Source: Bacteroidales bacterium | Lineage (GTDB): Bacteria > Bacteroidota > Bacteroidia > Bacteroidales > Bacteroidaceae | Length of the DNA stretch: 7,235 nucleotides | Assembly: GCA_030523385.1 (NCBI GenBank) | Contig: JAUNIV010000113.1 | Coordinates: 1-7,235 of the forward strand | Reading direction: 5' to 3' | Shown here: positions 1 to 5,047 of the stretch, piece by piece | Position numbering within the stretch: position 1 is the first letter of the stretch | How the letters are laid out: each line of letters opens with the position of its first letter | The notes under the pieces: generated by a model | Databases searched by the model: none | Told to the model about the DNA's origin: nothing | Seen by the model: the letters and a program-made list of their open reading frames with translations, nothing else | Position numbers and translations under genes: made by a program

Positions 1-353
1 AATGCATTATAACAGTTATCCATTTCAACCAGCATGTTATCCATACCATAATTTACGACAGGACAAACTACTATTATAGGTTCAAACCTAGGATGAGTAG
101 CCATTAACTGATAAAGAGAATCATATTTCCACACAGACTCATGGATTGCAAAGAAAGCGACCTTCAATCTTCTTTTATTCTTCAGCTTTCTAAGAATCTT
201 GGCATATTTATGTGGTTGAGACTTTATCAGATACCACTCATAAAGTCCTTGTACTGTATTTCCTAAAAATCGTCTAATACTTCTCAACAGAATAATTAAA
301 CGAATGGGTAGATTCTTCTTTAAGTAATCCTTTAATGTTATATAGATATCCAT
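1..353 (-). CDS. Partial capsule-type CDP-glycerol glycerophosphotransferase-like protein (N-terminal part)
   Basis: This open frame on the minus strand starts with ATG at 353 and runs off the left edge, giving about 117 residues without a stop. The start is supported by an in-frame TAA eight codons upstream and by AAAGG just before it; a GTG directly before the ATG is an alternative start. The N-terminus is basic and amphipathic (many Lys/Arg, segment LPIRLIILLRSIRRFL). It is followed by a strand-like KVAFFAIHESVWKYDSLY and then FEPIIVVCPVVNYG, a Rossmann-like first half. From memory, this IHESVWKYDSLY...HPRFEP...VVCP pattern resembles proteins annotated as CDP-glycerol glycerophosphotransferase family in Bacteroides capsule loci, which transfer polyol phosphates to surface glycans at the inner face of the membrane. 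The catalytic half lies outside the window, so the activity is inferred. A glycosyltransferase of another family is the main alternative. Base composition is clearly A+T-rich compared with the genes to the right. Confidence 0.62.
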   Translation of the reverse strand, partial: MDIYITLKDYLKKNLPIRLIILLRSIRRFLGNTVQGLYEWYLIKSQPHKYAKILRKLKNKRRLKVAFFAIHESVWKYDSLYQLMATHPRFEPIIVVCPVVNYGMDNMLVEMDNCYNA

Positions 354-385
354 CACCTTTAGATAGAGTATAGATTAATAGAATC

Positions 386-415
386 CAAATATAAATTACT
401 AATATCTTTTATCAA
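386..415 (-). promoter_or_regulatory. Candidate Bacteroides-type promoter for the gene at 1-353
   Basis: Read on the minus strand there is TTG at 415-413, a spacer of 19 bases, and TATATTTG at 393-386. This matches the Bacteroides primary sigma consensus (TTTG, 19-21 bases, TAnnTTTG) well except for the first base of the -33 box. Transcription would start around 379-380 and leave a leader of about 25 bases before the ATG at 353. It suggests that the capsule-type gene can be transcribed independently of the genes at 525-1330. Confidence 0.6.
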
Positions 416-469
416 TAAGTCAAGCTTCATTTCTTCAAAGATTATACCCCTATTAATTTATCTTTTCCA

Positions 470-557
470 CGCATATATCTTCATAGCCCCACGAAGATAT
501 ATTCATCGCCCAACGCATATATCTTCATTGGGCCTCGCATATATCTTCTTCCGAAAG
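470..557. repeat. Four-unit 22-bp tandem repeat with one partly inverted core
   Basis: Units begin at 470, 492, 514 and 536, an exact 22-base period. Units 1, 3 and 4 start with CGCATATATCTTC. Unit 2 starts CGAAGATATATTC, so its core GAAGATATAT (493-502) is the reverse complement of ATATATCTTC in the others, while it still matches 12 of 15 positions in direct register. The inverted core can pair with the unit before it (473-482, loop of 10) or the unit after it (517-526, loop of 14), giving two mutually exclusive 10-bp stems. GCCCAA at 508-513 also pairs with TTGGGC at 528-533. The array overlaps the last codons of the gene ending at 525. The function is not known; transcript-end structure or a protein-binding site are possible. 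Confidence 0.75.
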
Positions 558-911
558 CGGAGTCGGGCCGCCTTTTTCGACTTGGTTCGTTACATTATTG
601 TTCATGCTCTGAACGGTTCCCCGGCCTATGCTGATTTGAGAAATGAAACCGCTGTTGTTGTTTATATAAATATTGGTGACGTTGACTTTTTCCTCTACCT
701 TATTATTATAGTTCGTTTTCCTTCGGGCAAAGATGACATGCAGAAAGAAAATGAATATGCCCATGGAGAGGGAATGCCCCCTTTCCAAAGCATAGAAACT
801 GTTTACCACCCACGGAAGCGTAGAAGACAGCCAGCAGAAGCCGGATGGACACATACACAGACCGGGACGCTTCACAAACCGCCTGAAGGATCGCTTCGTA
901 ACTGCCTTCAT
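525..911 (-). CDS. Unknown small protein with predicted membrane segments and Asn-rich C-terminal tail
   Basis: I do not recognise this 128-residue protein. ATG at 911 overlaps the stop of the upstream gene as ATGA, the usual sign of translational coupling; a GTG nine bases earlier in the same frame is a less likely start. The N-terminus is very basic (KRSFRRFVKR, residues 6-15). Residues about 24-42 (GFCWLSSTLPWVVNSFYAL) and 49-62 (SMGIFIFFLHVIFA) are hydrophobic and could form a membrane hairpin, followed by the positive ARRK. The remainder is polar and rich in Asn with alternating hydrophobics (VNVTNIYINNN, residues 76-86; GTVQSMNNNVTNQ, residues 98-110), suggesting beta strands. The last residues (EEDICEA) are encoded by the 22-bp repeat array, so the C-terminus may vary between strains. 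A role together with the upstream protein is inferred from the overlap only. Confidence 0.6.
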   Translation of the reverse strand: MKAVTKRSFRRFVKRPGLCMCPSGFCWLSSTLPWVVNSFYALERGHSLSMGIFIFFLHVIFARRKTNYNNKVEEKVNVTNIYINNNSGFISQISIGRGTVQSMNNNVTNQVEKGGPTPLSEEDICEAQ

Positions 912-1330
912 CGTTTCCACTTATTCTGTTCCAACATCTTATTGATCTGTTCGCGGACATTGTTGACGGAGTTACCTTGAGTGAAATTAACCGCAAAAGG
1001 CATCAAGGTCTCTATAAACTCTTTCTTTACCACTACATAGCGGTCAATGCCGGACACATCGTCCAGGAAAGCTACAACCTTGAAGGCCAAATCACGTGCT
1101 GACCTTATCTGTAAAAGCTGTTCCATCACGGCGGCCCGACGATTGCCATCGGGCAGATAGACGGCAAGAGCTTGTTCTTGCGGAGAACCCGGCAAACGAG
1201 AAGCCAAAGTTTCCTCGGAACGGTGAGACCGATCCGGTTGACCATTGAACACTAAAGTCACATCATTACCAGTGTTATACTGGTATATGGTACCCAAATT
1301 ATTGAGTTGGCTTATAGTCTTATCTTCCAT
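908..1330 (-). CDS. Unknown soluble protein, coupled to the membrane-protein gene downstream
   Basis: This is a 140-residue protein that I cannot assign to a family. The start ATG at 1330 follows an A-rich stretch typical of Bacteroides starts, and the stop overlaps the next gene by ATGA. No signal peptide or membrane segment is visible. Residues 5-31 are rich in Asn, Gln and beta-formers (ISQLNN at 6-11, GTIYQYNTGNDVTLVFNGQ at 13-31). Residues about 34-140 look mainly helical and charged (EQALAVYLPDGNRRAAVMEQLLQ in part, then RDLAFKVVAFLDD at about 79-91, and VNNVREQINKMLEQNKWKR at the end). It is divergent from the HU-related gene across 236 bases that hold a repeat array. The N-terminal motif resembles a stretch near the C-terminus of the downstream protein, which hints that the two interact; this is an inference. 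Confidence 0.65.
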   Translation of the reverse strand: MEDKTISQLNNLGTIYQYNTGNDVTLVFNGQPDRSHRSEETLASRLPGSPQEQALAVYLPDGNRRAAVMEQLLQIRSARDLAFKVVAFLDDVSGIDRYVVVKKEFIETLMPFAVNFTQGNSVNNVREQINKMLEQNKWKR

Positions 1331-1345
1331 TGTTTAACTTGTTTT

Positions 1346-1433
1346 CCGAATGTTTTTCCGTATGAAACCGAACGACACCAAACAGAAACCGAACAGATTT
1401 CAAACGATTCCGAACCCGCTTTCAAAAGGGATT
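1346..1433. repeat. Phased CCGAAC direct repeats in the divergent intergenic region
   Basis: CCGAAC occurs at 1368, 1389 and 1410, spaced exactly 21 bases, that is two helical turns. A fourth related copy, CCGAAT, begins at 1346, 22 bases earlier. Within each of the last three units a CAAA follows about 5-8 bases behind CCGAAC (CAAAC, TCAAAC, TTCAAAA). The array sits between two divergent genes and its last unit overlaps the presumed -33 region of the HU-gene promoter, so it is placed like a multi-site operator. The binding protein is unknown. Confidence 0.6.
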
Positions 1434-1450
1434 CCGGCGTTATACCTTTG
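1420..1450 (+). promoter_or_regulatory. Candidate promoter of the HU-smalltalk-amidase cassette
   Basis: TACCTTTG at 1443-1450 fits the Bacteroides -7 consensus TAnnTTTG exactly. TTTC at 1420-1423 lies 19 bases upstream and is one base from the -33 TTTG. Transcription would begin near 1457, leaving a leader of about 110 bases before the ATG at 1567. That leader contains the 8-base palindrome ACGCGCGT (1519-1526) and ends in an A+T-rich stretch. I see no riboswitch or further gene in it. Confidence 0.55.
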
Positions 1451-1566
1451 CACCGTCAGTCAGAGAGACAGACACTCCCAAGCGTCAGGACATGACAATC
1501 CGGGAGGTTGAGAAACCGACGCGCGTTGATTAAATATATTGTTTTACCTTTTAAATTTTTAAATGT

Positions 1567-2070
1567 ATGATTAATTATTCTGTTTACTTGCATGCGAACC
1601 CGATGGACGAAACTGCTTCACCGAAAGCATACGCCAAAGCACAGGTCTCCGAAGTGATGTCGTTTCCCAAATTTGTGAAACACATTGCCGATCACAACGG
1701 GGTTTACACCCGAGGTACGGTGAAAGGTGTCATATCCGACATGTGCGAATGCCTCGTGGAAATGCTGCTTGAGGGGAAAAAGGTGCAACTGGGCGAACTG
1801 GGAAATTTCTGGATATCCCTGAATTCGACAGGTGCAGACAGCCTCACGAAGTTTACCGCACAAAACATTACGGCCGTAAACCTGGTGTTTACACCGGGAG
1901 AGGACTTTGAGAATCTTCGTTCCAAAGCTACATTCAACCCCGTAAGCAGCCGCATAGTACAAGCTGCTACCCTGAAAGCTGAAAAGTCTGGAGAGGGCAC
2001 GGTGGACTTGAATGCCATCAAAGGCAAGACTCCCGCAGACAATAACAGGGATGCAGAGGGGCAAGATTAA
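1567..2070 (+). CDS. HU-related DNA-binding protein (Bacteroidetes HU-like family)
   Basis: This 167-residue protein belongs to the HU/IHF-related proteins found in many copies in Bacteroides. The N-terminal extension (residues 1-30, including SPKAYAKAQVSE) precedes an HU-type helical part (about 32-70, with FPKFVKHIADHNGVYTRGTVKGVISDM) and the strand segment KKVQLGELGNFWISL (71-85), which corresponds to the conserved HU beta region. ITAVNLVFTPG (101-111) and a segment around KATFNPVSS (120-128) complete the fold. The last 35 residues are polar and probably disordered. It likely binds and bends DNA without strict sequence preference. It is the first gene of a cassette with smalltalk (61 bases on) and amidase. 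An overlapping ATG at 1563 is in another frame and closes at once, so ATG at 1567 is chosen. Members of this family commonly sit beside such amidases; what they do there is not known to me. Confidence 0.88.
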   Translation: MINYSVYLHANPMDETASPKAYAKAQVSEVMSFPKFVKHIADHNGVYTRGTVKGVISDMCECLVEMLLEGKKVQLGELGNFWISLNSTGADSLTKFTAQNITAVNLVFTPGEDFENLRSKATFNPVSSRIVQAATLKAEKSGEGTVDLNAIKGKTPADNNRDAEGQD

Positions 2071-2131
2071 TGCTCGATGAATATATGTGAATATGAAATT
2101 GCTTATTATCATTTTCTTAAAAACAAAAAGT

Positions 2132-2230
2132 ATGAGAATCAAGTGGAAAAACGTAATCCTCTACGTAGTGCGTGTCATCGAATTGTTACTCACCGGCGCT
2201 GCCGGTGGGGCAGTGTCCGGAAACCTTTAG
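2132..2230 (+). CDS. Smalltalk micro-protein, 32 residues
   Basis: ATG at 2132 to TAG at 2228-2230 encodes 32 residues. The sequence begins MRIKWKNVILYVVRVIELL and ends GGAVSGNL, which I recognise as the tiny Bacteroides family named smalltalk protein. Residues about 8-28 are hydrophobic after a positive N-terminus (R2, K4, K6), so it is probably a single membrane helix with the N-terminus in the cytoplasm. An A-rich stretch (AAAAACAAAAAG) before the ATG fits Bacteroides starts. The amidase gene begins four bases after its stop, so translation is likely coupled. Its function is unknown. A small membrane protein beside a phage-lysozyme-like amidase recalls a holin-endolysin pair, but this is only an analogy. 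It is easily missed because of its length. Confidence 0.88.
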   Translation: MRIKWKNVILYVVRVIELLLTGAAGGAVSGNL

Positions 2231-2234
2231 AAAC

Positions 2235-2654
2235 ATGCGAAAAATTACCCTAATCATCGTACACTGTTCTGCCAACAAAGAGGGCAGCAGGCTAAGGTGC
2301 AGCGACATTGACAGATACCACCGCTCGCTCGGCTGGAAAGGCTGCGGATATCATTATGTGATTCCCACAGACGGAACCATCGAAACCGGAAGGGCGGAAG
2401 AAGTTGTCGGCGCACATTGCAAGAACCACAACCGTTATTCCATCGGGGTATGCTACATCGGAGGACTGGCCTCCGACGGGAAAACTCCCAAGGATACGAG
2501 AACCACACAGCAGAAAGAGGCACTGAAGAAGTTACTCAAAGAACTTCATGACAGATATCCGGAAGCACTGGTGGTAGGACATCGGGATTTGGAGCCGCGT
2601 AAGGCTTGTCCGTGTCTGGATGTCGTTTCCGAATTCGCTGAATTGAAATCCTGA
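2235..2654 (+). CDS. N-acetylmuramoyl-L-alanine amidase, T7-lysozyme-like (Amidase_2)
   Basis: The 139-residue product cleaves the bond between N-acetylmuramic acid and L-alanine of peptidoglycan. It follows T7 lysozyme along its length: zinc ligands His10 (IIVHCSA), His116 (VVGHRDL) and Cys125 (KACPC), catalytic-type Tyr39 (GYHYVI) and Lys123. SIGVCYIGGL (69-78) is the conserved core. No signal peptide is visible, so export would need another route or lysis. ATG at 2235 is chosen because it lies four bases after the smalltalk stop and starts directly at the first strand; an in-frame extension to 2172 would overlap smalltalk and add no domain. The linker between HRDL and KACP is as short as in T7 lysozyme. 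The gene converges on upxY and ends just before a long hairpin. Context suggests an accessory or phage-derived cassette rather than a housekeeping cell-division amidase. Confidence 0.9.
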   Translation: MRKITLIIVHCSANKEGSRLRCSDIDRYHRSLGWKGCGYHYVIPTDGTIETGRAEEVVGAHCKNHNRYSIGVCYIGGLASDGKTPKDTRTTQQKEALKKLLKELHDRYPEALVVGHRDLEPRKACPCLDVVSEFAELKS

Positions 2655-2675
2655 TAAATATCGGTCTGACAAGAA

Positions 2676-2722
2676 CACCACAGAATGGTATGCTGCCCCA
2701 AAGGCAGTATGCCTCTGTGGTG
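2676..2722. terminator. Long hairpin between the convergent amidase and upxY genes
   Basis: CACCACAGA (2676-2684) pairs with TCTGTGGTG (2714-2722). After a two-base bulge (2685-2686), GGTATGCTGCC (2687-2697) pairs with GGCAGTATGCC (2703-2713), with two G-T wobbles and a five-base loop CCAAA. This gives about 20 base pairs. It lies 21 bases after the amidase stop and 3 bases after the upxY stop, so it can serve both directions. No clear run of T follows on either strand, so it may act as an RNA-stabilising or polymerase-blocking structure rather than a classic intrinsic terminator. Confidence 0.7.
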
Positions 2723-2725
2723 AAA

Positions 2726-3391
2726 TCAGTTCTCCATGACTTCAAGCAGCTCCAACGGCATTTCCACTTTAGCATAACCCAAAATGTGTATGCCGAGCAC
2801 AAGACTGGTGCTGCCACTCGGTTCGCGCAGGATATTGCCTTCCAAGCCTTTCAGTCGACCTCCCTTCACACGCACTCTCACCCCTACATACAGACGGCGC
2901 GGGTCGATAGTGACAGGTGTTTCGGCATCGCCCACCATCCGCTGGAGATTCAGCATCTGATGCTCGGGGATGAAAGCAAAAGGATACATGCCAAAAGCAT
3001 CCGTTTGTCCGGCAGGATCTTTCATGAAGTGCTTGATGAAAACGGCATGTATCTTAATGGCTTTACGGGTATCTTCCGTACAACGGATGAAAAGGAACGT
3101 AGGAATAAGAATGCGGTCTACTTTTTTACGGCGGCCGTTACGCCAAATGCGAAGTTCTTTTTGAGACGGCACGTATGTTTCAAAGTCCAGCGTTTTCTTC
3201 CCTTCAATGGTAAACAGTTCTTCCAACTTCCGGCAACAGGACTTCTCGGTATTATGGGCGACAATGGCAATAAACCATCGTTTTCCATCCGATTCGGCCG
3301 CTTTTACCTGCCCGTCCGGCACGCCTACGGCGACAGCAAACGACATATCGTCTGCCGGAAGCGACTGCGGAAGTTGTGTTGTAGTTTCCAC
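2726..3391 (-). CDS. upxY: UpxY-family transcription antiterminator (NusG-like)
   Basis: This 221-residue protein belongs to the NusG-related UpxY family, which in Bacteroides rides on RNA polymerase and prevents early termination in the leader of its own capsule operon. The NGN domain spans about residues 38-150: KRWFIAIVAHNTEKSCCRKLEEL, YVPSQKELRIWRNGRRKKVDRILIPTFLFIRC with the typical basic patch at 84-93. A KOW-type segment follows (about 166-218, VGVRVRVKGGRLKGLEG at 169-185). About 37 residues precede the NGN domain, more than usual. The start is probably GTG at 3391, right behind an in-frame TGA; ATG at 3346 (residue 16) is an alternative. A -7 box lies 33 bases upstream. Unusually, no upxZ or sugar gene follows; a hairpin starts 3 bases after the stop and the next gene converges. 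Confidence 0.87.
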   Translation of the reverse strand: METTTQLPQSLPADDMSFAVAVGVPDGQVKAAESDGKRWFIAIVAHNTEKSCCRKLEELFTIEGKKTLDFETYVPSQKELRIWRNGRRKKVDRILIPTFLFIRCTEDTRKAIKIHAVFIKHFMKDPAGQTDAFGMYPFAFIPEHQMLNLQRMVGDAETPVTIDPRRLYVGVRVRVKGGRLKGLEGNILREPSGSTSLVLGIHILGYAKVEMPLELLEVMEN

Positions 3392-3423
3392 CGGTTCAAT
3401 GTTTAATCAGCAATATCTGCCGA

Positions 3424-3431
3424 CAAAGGTA
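3424..3431 (-). promoter_or_regulatory. -7 box of the presumed upxY promoter
   Basis: On the minus strand this reads TACCTTTG, an exact TAnnTTTG box, identical to the one before the HU gene. Transcription would start near 3417, about 25 bases before the GTG at 3391. I see no clear -33 TTTG at 19-21 bases. I also found no flanking inverted repeats of the kind that make Bacteroides capsule promoters invertible. Confidence 0.5.
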
Positions 3432-3443
3432 CGAAATAATTTT

Positions 3444-3476
3444 ATTATAAGAGAGGCAGTATTATAAAAAGAGAGG
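3444..3476. repeat. Short direct repeat upstream of the upxY promoter
   Basis: ATTATAAGAGAGG (3444-3456) is followed by ATTATAA (3461-3467), then AAA, then GAGAGG (3471-3476). The two half-motifs recur 17 and 20 bases apart, overlapping and just upstream of where the -33 element of upxY would be. It could be a regulator site, or chance in A+T-rich DNA. The rest of the 218-base gap (3392-3609) holds the -7 box and the asnS terminator, and no gene that I can support. Confidence 0.3.
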
Positions 3477-3546
3477 TTTCATCGAAAAGATTTCTAATTA
3501 TTTATTACCTTAAAGATAAGAGCATGCGAAAAAAGAACAGGCTACA

Positions 3547-3585
3547 AAAAAGGGTGTGCCATGAAAATGTTGACACACCCTTTTT
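3547..3585 (-). terminator. Intrinsic terminator of asnS
   Basis: AAAAAGGGTGTG (3547-3558) pairs with CACACCCTTTTT (3574-3585), a 12-bp perfect stem with a 15-base loop. Read on the minus strand it begins 24 bases after the asnS stop and ends in a run of six T, the standard intrinsic form. It closes the purB-rluB-asnS transcription unit and insulates upxY, which starts 156 bases further on. Confidence 0.85.
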
Positions 3586-3609
3586 CCTTTTTATCATTAA
3601 TCCGAGAAA

Positions 3610-5013
3610 TCAGAATTCTGCATTGCGCGGCGTACGCGGGAACGGAATGACATCGCGGATATTGGCCATACCGGTCACAAACAGCAGCAGACGCTCGAAT
3701 CCAAGGCCGAAACCGGAGTGAGGACAAGTACCGAACTTGCGAGTATCGAGATACCACCACATGTCTTTCATCGGGATGTTCAGTTCCTGAATGCGGGTAA
3801 GCAGCTTGTCATAGTCGGCTTCACGCTCGGAGCCACCGATGATTTCGCCAATCTTCGGGAACAGTACGTCCATGGCGCGAACGGTCTTTCCGTCTTCGTT
3901 CTGCTTCATGTAGAAGGCTTTGATTTCCTTCGGATAGTCGGTCAGGATAACCGGACGCTTGAAGTGGTCTTCCACCAAATAGCGTTCGTGTTCGGATGCC
4001 AAATCGACGCCCCAATATACAGGGAACTCGAACTTATGGCCTTTGGCTACGGCTTCTTCCAGTATCTTGATACCTTCCGTATAAGGCAGACGGACGAAGG
4101 TTTCCTTCAAGACGCCCTGCAGACGCTCTATCAGGCCTTTGTCGAACATGTCGTTCAGGAACTTCACATCGTCATAGCAGTTATCAAGTGCCCATTGCAC
4201 GCAATATTTGATGAACTCCTCGGCCAAATCCATGTTGTCGGTGATGTCATTGAATGCCACTTCCGGCTCAATCATCCAGAACTCTGCCAAATGGCGCGGC
4301 GTGTTGGAGTTCTCGGCACGGAACGTAGGACCGAAGGTGTAGATGGCTCCCAATGCCGTGGCTGCCAGTTCACCCTCCAACTGTCCGGACACTGTCAGGC
4401 TGGCCTGCTTGCCGAAGAAGTCGTCGTCATAGATAATGGAACCGTTCTCGTCCTTCTTCAAGTCGTAGAGGTTCTTCGTAGTCACCTGGAACATCTGTCC
4501 GGCTCCTTCGCAATCGGAAGCCGTGATGATGGGGGTATGGAAATAGAAGAAACCGCGTTCGTGGAAGAACTTGTGGATGGCGATAGCCATGTTGTGACGG
4601 ATGCGGAACACTGCACCGAAGGTGTTAGTACGCGGACGCAGGTGGGCAATCTCGCGAAGGAATTCCATGGTGTGGCCTTTCTTCTGCAAGGGGTAAGTGT
4701 TGTCACATGTGCCCAATACTTCTATCTCGCGTGCCTGAATCTCGGCTGCCTGGCCCGAACCGATGGATTCGGCCAGCTCACCGTTCACACTGAGGCATGC
4801 GCCGGTGGTAATCTGCTTCAGCACTTCTTCATTGAAGTTGGCCAAATCGACTACAATCTGCACATTATTTATTGTAGAACCGTCATTCAAGGCGATAAAG
4901 CTCACCTGTTTGCTACCACGGCGGGTACGTACCCAACCTTTTACATTGACCATGGCGCCGAAGTCGCGACGCTTCAGGAGGTCAACAATCTTTGTTCTAC
5001 TAATCTTTTCCAT
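3610..5013 (-). CDS. asnS: Asparaginyl-tRNA synthetase
   Basis: The 467-residue enzyme charges tRNA-Asn with asparagine using ATP in the cytoplasm. It is a class IIb synthetase: an N-terminal OB-fold anticodon-binding domain (about 20-100, VNVKGWVRTRRGSKQVSFI) is followed by the catalytic domain. Motif 2 is seen at 231-249 (FRAENSNTPRHLAEFWMIE) and motif 3 at 434-448 (GFGLGFERLLLFVTG), followed by the conserved RDVIPFPRTP near the C-terminus. The FRAENS and HLAEFWMIEPE forms favour AsnRS over AspRS. Length is normal for bacterial AsnRS. ATG at 5013 is 34 bases after the stop of the pseudouridine synthase gene, and AAGGA lies upstream. No defect is visible. A strong terminator follows the stop. 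The gene is probably transcribed with its two upstream neighbours, all concerned with translation or nucleotide supply. Confidence 0.97.
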   Translation of the reverse strand: MEKISRTKIVDLLKRRDFGAMVNVKGWVRTRRGSKQVSFIALNDGSTINNVQIVVDLANFNEEVLKQITTGACLSVNGELAESIGSGQAAEIQAREIEVLGTCDNTYPLQKKGHTMEFLREIAHLRPRTNTFGAVFRIRHNMAIAIHKFFHERGFFYFHTPIITASDCEGAGQMFQVTTKNLYDLKKDENGSIIYDDDFFGKQASLTVSGQLEGELAATALGAIYTFGPTFRAENSNTPRHLAEFWMIEPEVAFNDITDNMDLAEEFIKYCVQWALDNCYDDVKFLNDMFDKGLIERLQGVLKETFVRLPYTEGIKILEEAVAKGHKFEFPVYWGVDLASEHERYLVEDHFKRPVILTDYPKEIKAFYMKQNEDGKTVRAMDVLFPKIGEIIGGSEREADYDKLLTRIQELNIPMKDMWWYLDTRKFGTCPHSGFGLGFERLLLFVTGMANIRDVIPFPRTPRNAEF

Positions 5014-5047
5014 TGTATTTTGTCTGATTAATCCTTAATTATTTTCA

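Noticed and set aside
528..980. Open frame of 150 residues on the plus strand
   Set aside because: It covers the two coupled minus-strand genes, which have an ATGA overlap and better protein character. Because those genes are of unknown family, the choice is likely but not certain.
1307..1495. Small plus-strand frame across the divergent intergenic region
   Set aside because: It overlaps the start of the 908-1330 gene, the repeat array and the promoter, and has low-complexity content without a start signal.
2172..2234. N-terminal extension of the amidase up to 2172
   Set aside because: It would overlap smalltalk in another frame and adds no signal peptide or domain; ATG at 2235 fits the family and the spacing.
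2690..3406. Open frame of 238 residues on the plus strand
   Set aside because: It lies antisense to upxY, includes the convergent hairpin, and shows no domain.
3392..3546. Invertible promoter of the kind that switches Bacteroides capsule operons
   Set aside because: I found no pair of inverted repeats flanking the TACCTTTG box, only a short direct repeat.
3718..5031. Open frame of 437 residues on the plus strand
   Set aside because: It is antisense to asnS, which has all class II motifs. The frame has no recognisable domain and is an effect of codon use on the other strand.
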